From contig NC_063044.1 in NCBI RefSeq assembly GCF_018812025.1, forward strand, positions 72,267,057 through 72,331,056: 64,000 nt of DNA, in the 5' to 3' direction. Source of the DNA: Megalobrama amblycephala (lineage: Eukaryota; Chordata; Actinopteri; Cypriniformes; Xenocyprididae). The translations under genes and the position numbers were made by a program. The notes beneath the pieces are model-generated. The model had not been told where the DNA came from, made no database searches, and was given only the letters and a program-made list of their open reading frames with translations. How positions within the stretch are numbered: position 1 is the stretch's first letter; each line of letters begins with the position of its first letter. Shown here piece after piece: positions 11,142-21,589 of this stretch.

Positions 11142-11753
11142 CACTACCGTTTACTGGAAGGTTCTTTGGGGAACCAAAAGTGGTTCTTTTATGGTATCAC
11201 TGTGTAAAAACTCCCTTTTGGAACCTTTATTTTTAAGAGTGTGTAGTGCATATTTGAAGTATTGCATTGCAATACATATGATAATATAGTTTAAATTGGC
11301 TCAACAGGAGGGGAAAATCCTGTCCAAAAAATGATTAAGGCATGATGTTCATTTACTTAAGTGATTTTCCTTTTCTTTCATTTTACTGTAGGCCTACAGT
11401 TTGTTATCCCAAATAGTGGGTAGGTCTGTTAGGCTACTGTAAATAAATTACTGAAAAAATTACTACCAAAAAAAAAAAAAAAAAAAAAAAAGATAGCATC
11501 CTCAACAAACAAGAGATTACCTTAGTTAAAGTTTGATTAATATGGACATATAAAAATAAAACAAATATATATAAATGTGTAGCTATATAATTTTTTTTTA
11601 ATTTTAATAACAGATGTTTTAATAACAGATGTTAAATAAAAAGGTAAAGAATAAAAGGTAAGGAATAAAGTGCTTTTTATTAGGAGGGGTGTGGACCGGG
11701 GGCCTCCAACATAAAGTTTGCCTAGGGCCTCCAAATGTCTAGAACCGGCCCTG

Positions 11754-12529
11754 AATTCAGGTATATATTCATAAAAGAAATGAAAAATGTGTCATTGCCA
11801 ATATATGACATGTCAGTTCACATTTCCTATGTGTTTAAAACTAACTTGTTTGAGTTAAATGTGAGTAAGGGTAAAACGGTTGATTGTTGCGATCGTAGTT
11901 AATTCACATGTAACTAATACATTTCAGTATGCGCTAATTTATTAATATAAAAATGACTCAGAAAGTGTATATTTGTATATTTGTTCAGACTTAAAGTAGT
12001 GTGTATGTGTTATGAGAGTGACGGTGATCATTTTGTACAGTAACGGTTTCATTTTAAAAGATACTAATATAACAGTAAAGACTATAGATGTGTTAATAGT
12101 GTATTTTGTGATATTGATAAGTATAAAGTCAAGATGATATGATGTCAATAAAAAGACGCTACAAGCTGCGTTTGAGGAAAGCCACTGATCTTTTCTTGTG
12201 TTTACTACTTCTGATAATTCAGGGGTTTTTGTAATCTGTTTAACGTTACGTGTTCCACGCCCGGGACTCGTAACACATACAGTTCTCCAGTAAAGTATTA
12301 ATGTAATTTATAACTGATTATGTGTCCATCGTTCATCATGGTGTTAGAAGATGGTTTGTGGAAAGGAGAAAGGCCTTTAAAGAAAGTCAAGTTTCATTCG
12401 AAAACACTTGAAACAAGAAAGTTTCGCTTACCTTGTTAGAAATGGCAGAAGGCTTCCGAAGACCCAAACCATTAGTATTTGATGGCAACATTTCTTAAGC
12501 TTTGTTCATAAAAATAAAAAAATGTAAAG
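11754..12529. other. gap, no gene seen
   Basis: AT-rich sequence with only short featureless open frames on both strands. The part after about 12310 may belong to the upstream, unreadable part of the Gypsy fragment that becomes recognisable at 12530. Confidence 0.4.
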
Positions 12530-13031
12530 GAATTAAGCTCATTGAAGAGCACCAGGCTCATAGCCTATGGAGGTGAGGAGATACACACAGCAGGCTTTGC
12601 TACTTTCACCTGCCACTCATCAGAAAGAGCATATAACCTCTCATTCTACATGGTACAAAAGAAATGTACAACCATTGATAGGTCTACCAGAATGTTTACA
12701 AATGAAACTGGTTTTGTTCAATAAAGAAATTCATCACAAAAGATGAAGTTTCAAGCTTTGCAAGCCAAATTTATTCTGAATATCCAGACCTTTTCAAGGA
12801 CAAGATTAGAAAATTCCAGTAACATATTCAATGAAACTGGAGACCAACAGTTGTAAAACCTGCACACAAAAAATCCCAGCAGCCATGCAGGGTAGGGTTG
12901 AAGCAGAATTACAAAGAATGGTCCATATGGGAGTTCTTAGTCTCGGAGTCCAATGAATGGGTATCATTAATGGTGGCAACCCACAAGAAGAATTCAGAGG
13001 AGATAAGAATATGCATGACCCAAGAGACCTT
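12530..13031 (+). pseudogene. Ty3/Gypsy pol fragment (protease to start of reverse transcriptase)
   Basis: Broken frames on the plus strand can be read in order. First comes TRLIAYGGEEIHTAG and a NLSFYMV segment, typical of the region after the aspartic protease. Then come YPDLFKDKIRKF (about 12778-12815) and a decayed linker with VVKPAHK and QPCRVGLK. Last come KEWSIWEFLV and MVATHKKNSEEIRIC, the first block of a Gypsy reverse transcriptase. The order and wording fit Mag-like Gypsy elements. There are several stops and frameshifts, and the RT core is absent: another repeat begins directly after 13031. No LTR was found. Confidence 0.65.
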
Positions 13032-13240
13032 AAAGAGTTAGTTCACCCAAAAATGAAAATTCTGTCATTTATTACTCACCCTCATGGCGTTCAACACCTG
13101 TAAGACCTTCGTTAATCTTCAGAACACAAATTAAGATATTTTAGTTAAAATCCGATGGCTCCATGAGGCCTACATAGCCAGCAATGACATTTGCTCTCTC
13201 AAGATCCATAAAGGTACTAAAAACACATCCAAATCGAAAT
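13028..13240 (+). repeat. interspersed repeat, TTAGTTCACCCAAAAATGAA type
   Basis: The segment TTAGTTCACCCAAAAATGAA, then TCATTTATTACTCACCCTCA, and later ATCCATAAAGGTACTAAAAA, recurs in reverse orientation at about 30020-30365 (there TTGGGTGAACTAACC at the end). It is a very common fish non-autonomous repeat. It abuts the Gypsy fragment and may have truncated it. Confidence 0.7.
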
Positions 13241-13700
13241 CGCAGCCTCTTGAGGAGAAATCGAAACAAATGAGTGCAGCACAAAGAAAACATGCTGCTG
13301 TAAAAATTCAAAATGTGAGTTTTTTATATTTATAACATGATAGTTACTAACATCACATGACCAAGAGGGCCTCAACAGCTCAAACTGTCAGCAAATTATA
13401 CATTATATATTATTAATATCCATTATCAATTGCCACTTACATACCAATTACATACTAAATGTAATAGAATCATGCTTGCGTTTTGGTGATTCCCTAGCTA
13501 TTTTTGTTATTGATGTTTTAATCAGGACAAGTAAAAATCTCTTTCTCTTGCCCCATCAAAATATTAAACATTAATGTCAAGCCCATATAAGCCTATGTGC
13601 CGGGGCTCAGCCCCAGATGGCCCGGGCCCAATTTAAACCCTGGGTATAATATAATATTAATAATATAATATAATATAATGTAATATAATATAATAATATA
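13241..13700. other. gap with AT microsatellite
   Basis: No gene. Positions 13644-13702 hold an imperfect TAATATAA microsatellite next to the 3' end of the MYB-like pseudogene. Confidence 0.4.
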
Positions 13701-14378
13701 TTAATGTAACAGCGTGGCCCGGGCGAGGTTGTTGGCCTCTTGTAAACTCTTCTCGATCCCCCTCAGCACTTCCAGCTTCTCCTTTTCGAGCTTTACCAGC
13801 TCTTGACTGCAGTCGCATCGGATAAAAGGACGCTTTCTGGAGCCACTGCTGGATTGCTGGTGCTGGGCAACCTCAGTGGAGGCTGATGAAGGTGCAGACA
13901 GCTGTGGTGACGCCGGTGCCTGAGAAGCCCTGCCGCTGCTGGCAGGGGAAGAGGGCGTGGGGGTGGAAGAGGACAAGGATGGTAGTATCAACACCTCTCA
14001 GATCTATACCCCCTGAGATACCCTGTGAAGCTGCTTCTCCTGAGTATTGCCAGGGCCTTTTCCTCATTGGGGCTGAATGCAGGCACAGAGCTGGGCCCAC
14101 CACCTGTTCTTGCCCGATCTCTCCTGGACTGCAGCACCTTGCACTTTGGCTGCACTGGCAAAATCGTGCCACTCCCAACTCTCGCTGTGGGTTGAAACTT
14201 GATGCTGCTATTTTCACGGCTATGCTTTCCCATATATCTTTTTTTGTTTTGTTAGTAATGTTGTCCAAAAATGAGAAAAAAGTATATCTTTGTGGTGTGT
14301 CACCTCATCTAATAGATTGGCCATTTCGGTTGGAGTAAAGCTGGGGGCTCTCCTCTTTCTCTGCTTTTTCTCTGCCAT
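13701..14378 (-). pseudogene. MYB/SANT-like protein of a PIF/Harbinger-type transposon
   Basis: The minus strand starts at ATG 14378 with MAEKKQRKRRAPSFTPTEMA, the beginning of a MYB/SANT-like DNA-binding domain of the kind that partners Harbinger transposases. Matching segments then continue in other frames: DIWESIAVKIAAS (about 14235), a Ser/Pro-rich middle, and finally a C-terminal coiled coil, CSQELVKLEKEKLEVLRGIE, ending at 13701. At least two frameshifts separate the pieces. In intact elements this protein binds DNA and brings the transposase to the nucleus. The Harbinger transposase relic at 18.2-19.3 kb on the plus strand could be its former partner, but the 4 kb between them holds unrelated sequence, so this is inference. 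Confidence 0.65.
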
Positions 14379-15484
14379 AATAGCTGTTGAACAGATGTTT
14401 TGCATGTTGCGCTTTTATTGAGTAGCTCATCCAATAACAGAAATTAGTGATTTACACCAATAATGTGATGCAGCTGCTGGTCACTCAGGAGTAGAAGACA
14501 CAATGGCAAATATATTCTGATAACATAAATGACCCTTTCAACGACCAGTGAAGGCATACTGCCAGTGTAGCGGGTCGAGGCACGATGTGTTTGGCCATGA
14601 GGTTGCGGGCTCTCACACTCATTTCTTATTAATTATATAACATATCAAGGTTTGGATTTAGTTTGCAATTTGGATTATTTTTTTAGTCCTGATAAATGTA
14701 ATTTCAACTATTTCTGAAGTGCTTCTTTTATAAAGAACACCGCTTTTTCACATAAAGCAGCCCCTGCATAGAGTGAATTATCGATTCTCGAGCCATCGAT
14801 ATCAAACAATTCAGCACCACCGCCATGGACAGCACCTGGTAACGTCACACTTAAGAAGGTGTACCTTAAGCAACCTCATAAGGTATAGTTTGGGGAACAC
14901 ACCTAGAAACGGTATATCTTCAGTTAAGGTATGCCTTTAGAGCGAGAGGGACAACGTTATTGGGAAATCCAGCCCTGGGTTTTTAACTCAGATGTAGACA
15001 AAACACTAACACTAACTATGACCTCTGCTCTCTCAAGCAGCATATTTTTGGTTGTTTATAAATGATTAGGGATGCACCGATGTATCAGCCACCGATAGTT
15101 ATATGCAGATTTTTGCTCAATTTACAACCATAGGCATATTGGCTGTAGCAGGAGAAAGGCCGATATAAGGAACCAACGGTTTATTAATTAACTGGTTTAT
15201 TAAGGCACTGAGCTGTATAATGACTGTTGCTAATCCTAACGCTGCTGTCTGCACTTTAATGCTAATCAAATAACAAAAGATTCGTACACTATTCTTGACT
15301 AAATAACTCATGTAACTTTCATAAGTGTAGCGGACCCCATCCGAATGATGACCAAAACTTTACTGATTGCGTTTATTTATTGTGTCCGTTTTCACCTCAA
15401 ACAAATCACCACAAAAGCTAAACATTACAGAGCACAATGAGTGCGCATTAAACTCTCTCTCTCTCCATTACACTATCACAGGGT
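14379..15484. other. gap, decayed repeats, no gene seen
   Basis: About 14850-14990 (GGTATAGTTTGGGGAACACA and on, ending GGGAAATCCAGCCC) may be flank of the Harbinger element. Positions 15066-15160 begin AGGGATGCACCGATGTATCA and contain a CCGATA motif, typical of a widespread fish hAT-like repeat end. No coding region is supported. Confidence 0.4.
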
Positions 15485-15600
15485 ATCCGCAGGGCATTAA
15501 AAAGTCATTAAATGGATTTTCCGAAAATTAAGGCCTTAAATGGCATTAAAAAGCATTAATTTTATTCCTACAGGCATTAAATGTTTTTAGATAGTTTTGA
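15485..15600. repeat. GGCATTAAA-rich interspersed repeat
   Basis: GGTATCCGCAGGGCATTAAA is followed by several further ATTAAA/GGCATTAAA units. A related, inverted piece lies at about 418-495. An open frame right after it (15674-15880, 68 aa, containing VPVDVAELNILSSEDRK) was not recognised and may be an exon of a mobile element; I do not call it a gene. Confidence 0.4.
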
Positions 15601-16395
15601 AGAAAAATAATAGTACCAGTTTATATTGAATATAGCCTTCATAATTAATAACTTTGATCTGCTGTCGTAAAATATGTACATTGGTGTGATACACACACGG
15701 AACCAGTTTGTCAAAGAATTGTTATACTCTGCGTTTCAGAGGGTTCCTGCTGAATTGCTGGCTGCAAGTAAGAATAAACAACAAAATGTGCCAGTCGATG
15801 TTGCAGAGCTCAATATCCTGAGCTCTGAGGACAGGAAATGTCCTTGTCAGCAAATCACAGAAATCACTCTCATTCATTGATAAAGGGACAACTATCTTCT
15901 TTATAGATGTCCCTCCTATTAAAGAGAAAGATACACAATTAAATCATTTTTATCACATAATATGCACCATTAAAAAAAATTACTAAATACTAAAATAAAA
16001 AATAGTAAATAGTTGTGTGTTGGAATGAGAATATGTGCTTCAGGGTCATCCTACACTGAAAGTCTCAGAGTAATCCTTGCACTCTTGTCCTATGTGGCCT
16101 CTGTTGCAGCCTGAATCTGCTCTTCTCTGAAACATTGCCAGTCTGGAACAGGCGGATAAGAGAAACAAGAGTAAAGTGTGCGCCAAACACTACATGTTAA
16201 CATGATGAACGGCTTTCTGTTGTTTATGCCAATTAACTCTAATAATACTAAATACATTAATTCTGACCTTGAACCGATCAGTTAGCAGAAGCATAATTTA
16301 GCAAAAGTATCTATTAAAGAAGTACACGAAAAACAAGAAAAATTAATGCCTGGTTTCAATTTTTCTTTTTTCATCGACTTCAACCTGAAAACGCA
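15601..16395. other. gap, unrecognised 68-aa frame only
   Basis: No family could be recognised. The 15674-15880 plus-strand frame is the only notable one. The remainder is AT-rich. Confidence 0.3.
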
Positions 16396-16398
16396 TTC

Positions 16399-16429
<31 letters not shown>

Positions 16430-16430
16430 T
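16396..16430. repeat. GA microsatellite
   Basis: A run of AGAG units with one interruption (GCGAGAG). Confidence 0.9.
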
Positions 16431-16599
16431 GTAGTAATGGAGCTGATCACTGGCCTGATTACTCTAGGCTCCTCCCACTCATCCTTCATCAGAATGCTGG
16501 AAGACTCATTGGTCACAGCTGCACTGGAGTACAGGAGCTTTGAAAAGCTCTTGTGGTGAATCAGTGTCTGTCTGATGCTCACTCAGATCTGAGGTATGG

Positions 16600-17320
16600 T
16601 CAGTGGTGTAGTCTAGTTTTTTGTAGTGAGTATACTGTGATTTTTCCCTCCCAGCCTCATACTTACCCATCGCAGAGCGACACCCCATAAGCACCGCCAC
16701 ACTCACTAATGCATATAGTATGCATCTGATCTAGGCTATACAAGAGCATTCTGAAAGACGGCTTGTGTGTGTTATCTACATGTCAGTTTATTATAATCAA
16801 CAAAAGACTTTAACAGCCAGTGACATTTGATATATGACAGTGACAGTGATATACTGCGATCTGTCACTAAGTTACACATTAAAGAGCGCCAAAACGGTAT
16901 ATGTTTTTTTTTTTAATTCTGAAGTGAAATGGGCAAAATATGAAACTTGAGACTTTGACAAATATGAGACTTTGTTTCATTTTAAAAGCAACAAACCATA
17001 TTTTGTGATTTATTAGATGGTTACGTATCCTTGCGCTTTTTAAGTGGGTATACGGAAATCCTTGTATACGGAAATCATTGTATTCAGAGCTACTTTTCTC
17101 CGTGTATGTCTATGGCGAGTCACGCAGTTACTGTGATACTCTGCGGCGGGTCCTACCAGTCCGGTCTGAAATGGTCTGAATATAAATGCTTATTATATGT
17201 GTACCATAATGATTCAGGGTAAGACAAAAACACGGTTTGAAAAATGGATTCATGTTGAAGATTCTCATAATATAATATTTGTAAATTTTGAACTCAAAAG
17301 TTACAGACAGCAGCTTTAAC
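16600..17320. repeat. probable fused non-autonomous repeats
   Basis: Position 16600 starts CAGTGGTGTAGTCTAGTTTT, a common fish DNA-transposon end. The stretch ending TTACAGACAGCAGCTTTAA (near 17320) resembles the end of another such repeat. No transposase was found; the boundaries are uncertain. Confidence 0.35.
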
Positions 17321-18232
17321 ACAAATCAAATTAAATCAGTATAAACAAAATCTTTGCACTGCAGAGGTGGCAGAGAAGCTGCATCTGAAGTGGAATTTGG
17401 ATGAGTTTACACAGACCGTTTAATGTAGCTCAGATGGCATGAATACAGTTACTCTGCTACATTTGCACAAGTAATGCGATTAATAGTTTAAATATATTTA
17501 GAATATAGAAATGTCAAAAAAAGTTATACTATTAAGTATGAAAACTACTATCACTTTCACATTCAAATGATGCAGTTAGATGCTAGTAGATGCAGTTATT
17601 CTACTTTGAAACTATTTTAGTTGATGAACTAGAACAAAACAGTCAAAACAGAACTCTTGTTTGTATGATAATTACTTAATTATATTGTGTTATAAATACT
17701 AAAAAACAAGCCTCAGGCTCAGATGTCATGCCCACAGACCATTGGCTGAATGTCTGATGCACATAATCGGAAACACTTTGGGAGTTTTAGAGTCAACATC
17801 TGATTGGATGCATTCTCCAGGATTTCCAGGAGAAGTGTGTCACATCTGTTAACGGTCTGCCAAGAAACAAAGCCGCTGTGACGCCAAACTCTCTCATGGA
17901 AGAAGAAAGCAGTCATGTTTGTAACAACGAGTGCTTATCAGGAACTGAACACTGGATTTTTCAAAAGTATGTGACGTTCATGGCATAGACTCTTGAAGAT
18001 TGAAGACAACATTCTTGAAAAAATTATGTATTGGATGCACGGCAGTCTGTTGTTGTAGGGACATTGGCTGCGTTTACACTTGGCATTAATATGCGATCAC
18101 CATGATCCGATCAAGCAGATCGGATAATTTGCCAATCAGGACACGGCGCGTTTACACTTGTCCACATCAAGTGGCTTCTGTGTCTAGATAACCGATCGTA
18201 TCTGTCTTTACTGCGGAAAAAAAGAAAATAGG
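17321..18232. other. gap before the Harbinger transposase
   Basis: No gene. About 18068-18190 carries a GCGTTTACACTTG motif twice, with GATCCGATC/GATCGGAT half-sites between, possibly the 5' terminal region of the Harbinger-type element. Confidence 0.35.
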
Positions 18233-19290
18233 ATGGCTCCTGTACCAAGTCGACCTGAAGTGGTGGGTTTTCTTTTAAAAAACATTTTCAGTCACGGGAG
18301 ATTTTACAAATCTCATAAAATGGGGAGGATGAGGATGCTGCAATTAGTAATAAGGTGGATAGATGCCGTAATGGTAAGGGTACAAAGAAATATATAGGTC
18401 TGAGAACATTGCCAGCTGTTGTGGGAAAAATGCGCGAAAACGAATGGTTCTGCACCTTCCGTGTGCAAAGACAAACTTTCCATTATATTTGCGATCTACT
18501 CCACCCTCGATTGTTTCGCAAAACCACACAGCTACATGCAGCGATTCCCGTGGAGAAAAGAGTTGCACTGGCCCTATATTGGTTTGCTACAGGTGACTGC
18601 TTCCGCACAATTGGTCATCTCTTCGGTGTCAGCAAAGCTATAGTTTGGTAATGCGTGCATGAGGTGGCACCTGGGCTGAAATTGCATGTTCGACAGCACA
18701 TAAGCATTCCCACCGGAGAGAGACTGAATGAGGTGACGCGTGGGTTTGAAGAGAGAATTGGCTTCCCTCAGTGTGCTGGGGCCATAGATGGGACCCAAAT
18801 CCCAATGTTATCCCCCAGAGACAACGCATCAGACTACTTAAATAGGAAAGGCTGGCATTCCATCCTACTTCAAGCAGTTGTTGATCATTGAGGCAGGTAA
18901 GATTATAAACATTCTTCAAGACGTAAAATATTACTGTAGTAATAACTGCATGTTGCCAAGTACCAATAGTGAACAACATTGGTAAATCAACACTGAACTG
19001 AATTCCGGGGAATGACAAATGTGTTTTTAGAAGTGATTTACAGCAGAATTAATGCATCATTGATCATTATTTTTGATTATTATTTTCTTGTATATCACTG
19101 TAAAGCTGATCTGAAACGATCTGCTTTGTGTAAAGTGCTATATAAATAAAGGTGACTTGACTTCTTACTTTCAGGTTCACAAACATAAACATTGGATGGC
19201 CAGGCAGCGTACATGACGCACATGTGTTGCAGAACTTTGGTCTCTACTATTTTTGCTGTGAAAAAGACACCTTGCTGTACATCATCACAG
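18233..19290 (+). pseudogene. PIF/Harbinger transposase (HARBI1-like) with stops and a frameshift
   Basis: ATG 18233 opens a frame (MAPVPSRPEVVGFLL) that shifts near 18355. Then follow a segment with RQTFHYICDLLHPRLF, a helix-turn-helix-like stretch (VEKRVALALYWFATGDCF, FGVSKAIVW), and the DDE_Tnp_4 catalytic block with AGAIDGTQIPM (first Asp, about 18780) and SDYLNRKGWHSI. A donor follows at 18896/18897, the acceptor CAG is at 19172-19174, and the reading continues FTNINIGWPGSVHDAHV (second Asp). The region of the catalytic Glu is missing. In-frame stops lie at 18649-18651 and 18889-18891; the latter fits CGA to TGA decay. The intron carries a LINE/SINE-type tail. Confidence 0.75.
18998..19170 (+). 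repeat. LINE/SINE 3' tail inside the transposase intron
   Basis: AAAGTGCTATATAAATAAAG followed by GTGACTTGACTTC is the usual 3' tail of a fish retroposon whose end carries repeated TGACT units. Its body is short and decayed. Confidence 0.5.
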
Positions 19291-19636
19291 TACACAGGAT
19301 CTGATGTTGCATGAAACTCCTTTTCATGTGAGTTTGATTAGTGTAACATTCACTTTATGCACCAGGCTTAATTATTAGTTATTGTCCAGGTTATATACAC
19401 ATACTGTAGACCAACTCTAAATGCCCTATCCGTGACAGCAATCAATAACCAGTTAAGAGTATTATGAAAAGTAATGACAATTATCTCCTACTACGTTTCT
19501 GTAGATGGTCTTCAAATGCATTTCACCTGTGCAAAATCCAGTCACACTTAAAGCAATTCCAGTGACTTCTTTTTAATTGCTCAATTTTGTCACAAAAGCA
19601 AGGTACTGTGAACAGATCTGAAGCACAAAGTGAATA
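19291..19636. other. gap, nothing recognised
   Basis: AT-rich sequence between the Harbinger transposase relic and the 3' end of the Rex3-like LINE. Neither strand shows a supported feature. Confidence 0.4.
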
Positions 19637-20893
19637 GTCCATCCATCCATCCATCCATTTTCTTCCGCTTATCTGGGGCCGGGTCACGGGGGCAGCAGTC
19701 TAAGCAGTCTAACACTTCCTCCAGCTCTTCCGGGGGAATCCCGAGGCATTCCCAGGCCAGGGATTCCCAAAGCTCATGACCATAGGTGAGAGCAGGAACG
19801 TAGATTGACTGGTAAATTGAGAGCTTCGCCTCACAGCTCAGCTCCTTCTTCACCATGATAGACCGGTACAACGAATGCAATACTGCAGAAGCTGCACCGA
19901 TCCGCCTGTCAATTTCCCGCTCCATCCTTCCCTCATTCGTGGACAAGACCCCAAGATACTTAAACTCCTCCACTTGGGGCAGGACTACTCCACCAACCCG
20001 AAGAGGACAAACCACCTTTTTCCGGCTGAGAACCATGACCTCGGACTTGGAGGTGCTGATTCTCATTCCAGCCGCTTCACACTCAGCTGCAAACCGTCCC
20101 AGTGTACGCTGAAGGTTCTGGTTTGATGGAGCCAACAGGACAACATCATCTGCAAAAAACAGCGACGAGATCTTATGGTCCCCAAACCGGACTCCCTCCG
20201 GCCCCTGGCTGCGCCTAGAAATCCTGTCCATAAAGATAATGAACAGGACCGGTGACAAAGGGCAGCCCTTCTGGAGTCCAACATCCCCCGGGAACAGATC
20301 TGACTTACTGCCAGCAATGCGAACCAAGCTCCTGCTCTGGTCGTACAGAGACCGGACAGCCCTTAGCAGAGGGCCCCGAACCCCATACTCCCAGAGCACC
20401 CCCCACAGGGCACCACGAGGGACACAGTTGAATGCCTTCTCCAAATCTACTAAGCACATGTGGACTGGTTGGGCAAGCTCCCATGAACCCTCCAGCACCC
20501 TAAAGAGGGTATTGAGCTGGTCCAGTGTTCCACGCCCAAAACGAAAACCGCATTGTTCCCCTGGATCTGAGACTCGACTATCGGCTGAATTCTCCTCTCC
20601 AGTACCCTGGCATAGACTTTCCCAGGAAGGATGAGGAGTGTGATCCCCCTGTAGTTGGAACACACTCTCCAGTCCCCCTTCTTGAAAAGAGGGATCACCA
20701 CCCCGGTCTGCCAATCCAGGGGCACTGTCCCCAACCGCCACTCGATGTTGCAAAGGTGTGTCAACCAAGACAGACCCACAACATCCAGAGACTTAAGGTA
20801 GTCAGGGCGGATCTCATCCACCCCTGGTGCCTTGCCACCGGGGAGCTTCTGAACTACCTCTGTGACGTCAGCTTGGGTGATGGACGAGTCCAT
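19590..20893 (-). pseudogene. reverse transcriptase of the Rex3-like LINE
   Basis: The reading starts in one frame at 20893 (ADVTEVVQKLPGGKAPGVDE, RT block 1; then WQTGVVIPLFKKGDW and SNYRGITLL). It passes by frameshift to the 392-aa frame that ends at 19590. That frame has LVDLEKAFNCVP (finger/palm), GLQKGCPLSPVLF, and the catalytic FADDVVLL (about residue 207), then STSKSEVM and EEFKYLGV. After PALTYGHELWESLAW the C-terminal region is shortened: the thumb region is joined directly to WECLGIPPEELEEV, so about 100 codons are missing compared with what is usual. Not functional. Confidence 0.8.
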
Positions 20894-21570
20894 CTCTGAG
20901 TCCCCGGCCTCTGCTTCCTCAGAGAAAGACGTGTCGGTGGGGTTGAGGAGATCCTCGAAGTATTCCTTCCACCGCCCGGGGTATCCCTAGTTGAGGTCAA
21001 CAACTTCCCCCCTCCACTGTAAACAGTGTTAGTAGGGCACTGCTTCCCCCTCCTGAGGCGGCGGATGGTTTGCCAGAATCTCCACAAGGCTGACCAATAG
21101 TCCTTCTCCATGGCCTCACCAAACTCCTCCCAGACCCGAGTTTTTGCCTCCACAACTATCCAGGCTGCAGTCCGCTTGGCCTGTCGGTACCCGTCAGCTG
21201 CCTCAGGAGTCCCACAAGGCAGCCAGGCTCGATAGGACTCCTCCTTCAGCTTGACGGCATCCCTTACTTCCGGTGTCCGCTACCGGGTTCGGGGATTGCG
21301 AGCCCAAACCCTGGGCCTGGCTCCAGGGTGGGGCCCCGGTTGCGGCATACCGTATACCGTATGATACCATACCGGCGACGTAACGGACCTTATTTTTTTT
21401 AAAACTTATCATAAGGGGCTTCTGAACCGCTCTTTGTCTGACCCGTCACCTAGGACCTGTCTGCCTTGGGAGACCCTACCAGGGGCATATAGCCCCCGAC
21501 AACATAGCTCCTAGGATCATTCGGGCACTCAAACCCCTCCACCATGTTAAGGTGGCGGTTCAAAGAGGAG
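19637..21570 (-). mobile_element. Rex3-like LINE (RTE clade), damaged copy
   Basis: The 3' end on the minus strand is a GGAT simple repeat (seen as TCCATCCATCCATCC at 19637), usual for this family. At 20250 the plus strand reads CGGTGACAAAGGGCAGCCCT and near 20698 CACCCCGGTCTGCCA; these agree with the conserved sites I recall as Rex3 PCR primer positions. The order on the minus strand is: upstream region (about 21570-20900, decayed), reverse transcriptase (20893-19640), tail. An AT-rich palindromic insert (CCGTATACCGTATGATACC) interrupts the 5' part near 21350. The apurinic endonuclease is missing or unreadable. Confidence 0.75.
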
Positions 21571-21589
21571 ATTTTATAAGTGATTTTTT

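Larger units (their letters stand above)
10270..11242. mobile_element. MITE, outermost of a nested set
   Basis: The left end ACACTCTTCTGTGG and right end TTTTTAAGAGTGT are inverted. Both sides carry related GGTTC/GGAACC motifs (AAAAATGGTTCC on the left; GGTTCTTTGGGGAACC on the right), as in common fish elements ending AAGAGTGT. Its middle is occupied by the next MITE (10361-11141). Confidence 0.6.
9438..11753. mobile_element. second hAT-like non-autonomous element, host to nested MITEs
   Basis: It starts CAGGGCCGGCGC and ends ACCGGCCCTG. Just inside both ends is the same inverted motif (TGCCTAGGGCCTC on the left; GCCTAGGGCCTCC on the right). CAGGGCCGG ends followed by GCCTAGGGC are known from vertebrate hAT non-autonomous families. 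Inside lie three nested MITEs (10270-11242) and a 24-bp A run near 11468. No transposase frame. No clean 8-bp target duplication: the flanks CTTGGCGG and AATTCAGG differ. Confidence 0.7.

Noticed and set aside
16346..16543. 65-aa frame with SERERESERER
   Set aside because: It is the GA microsatellite translated.
20239..20899. Plus-strand frames of 124-131 aa over the Rex3-like LINE
   Set aside because: The minus strand has the reverse transcriptase motifs; the plus frames are antisense shadows.
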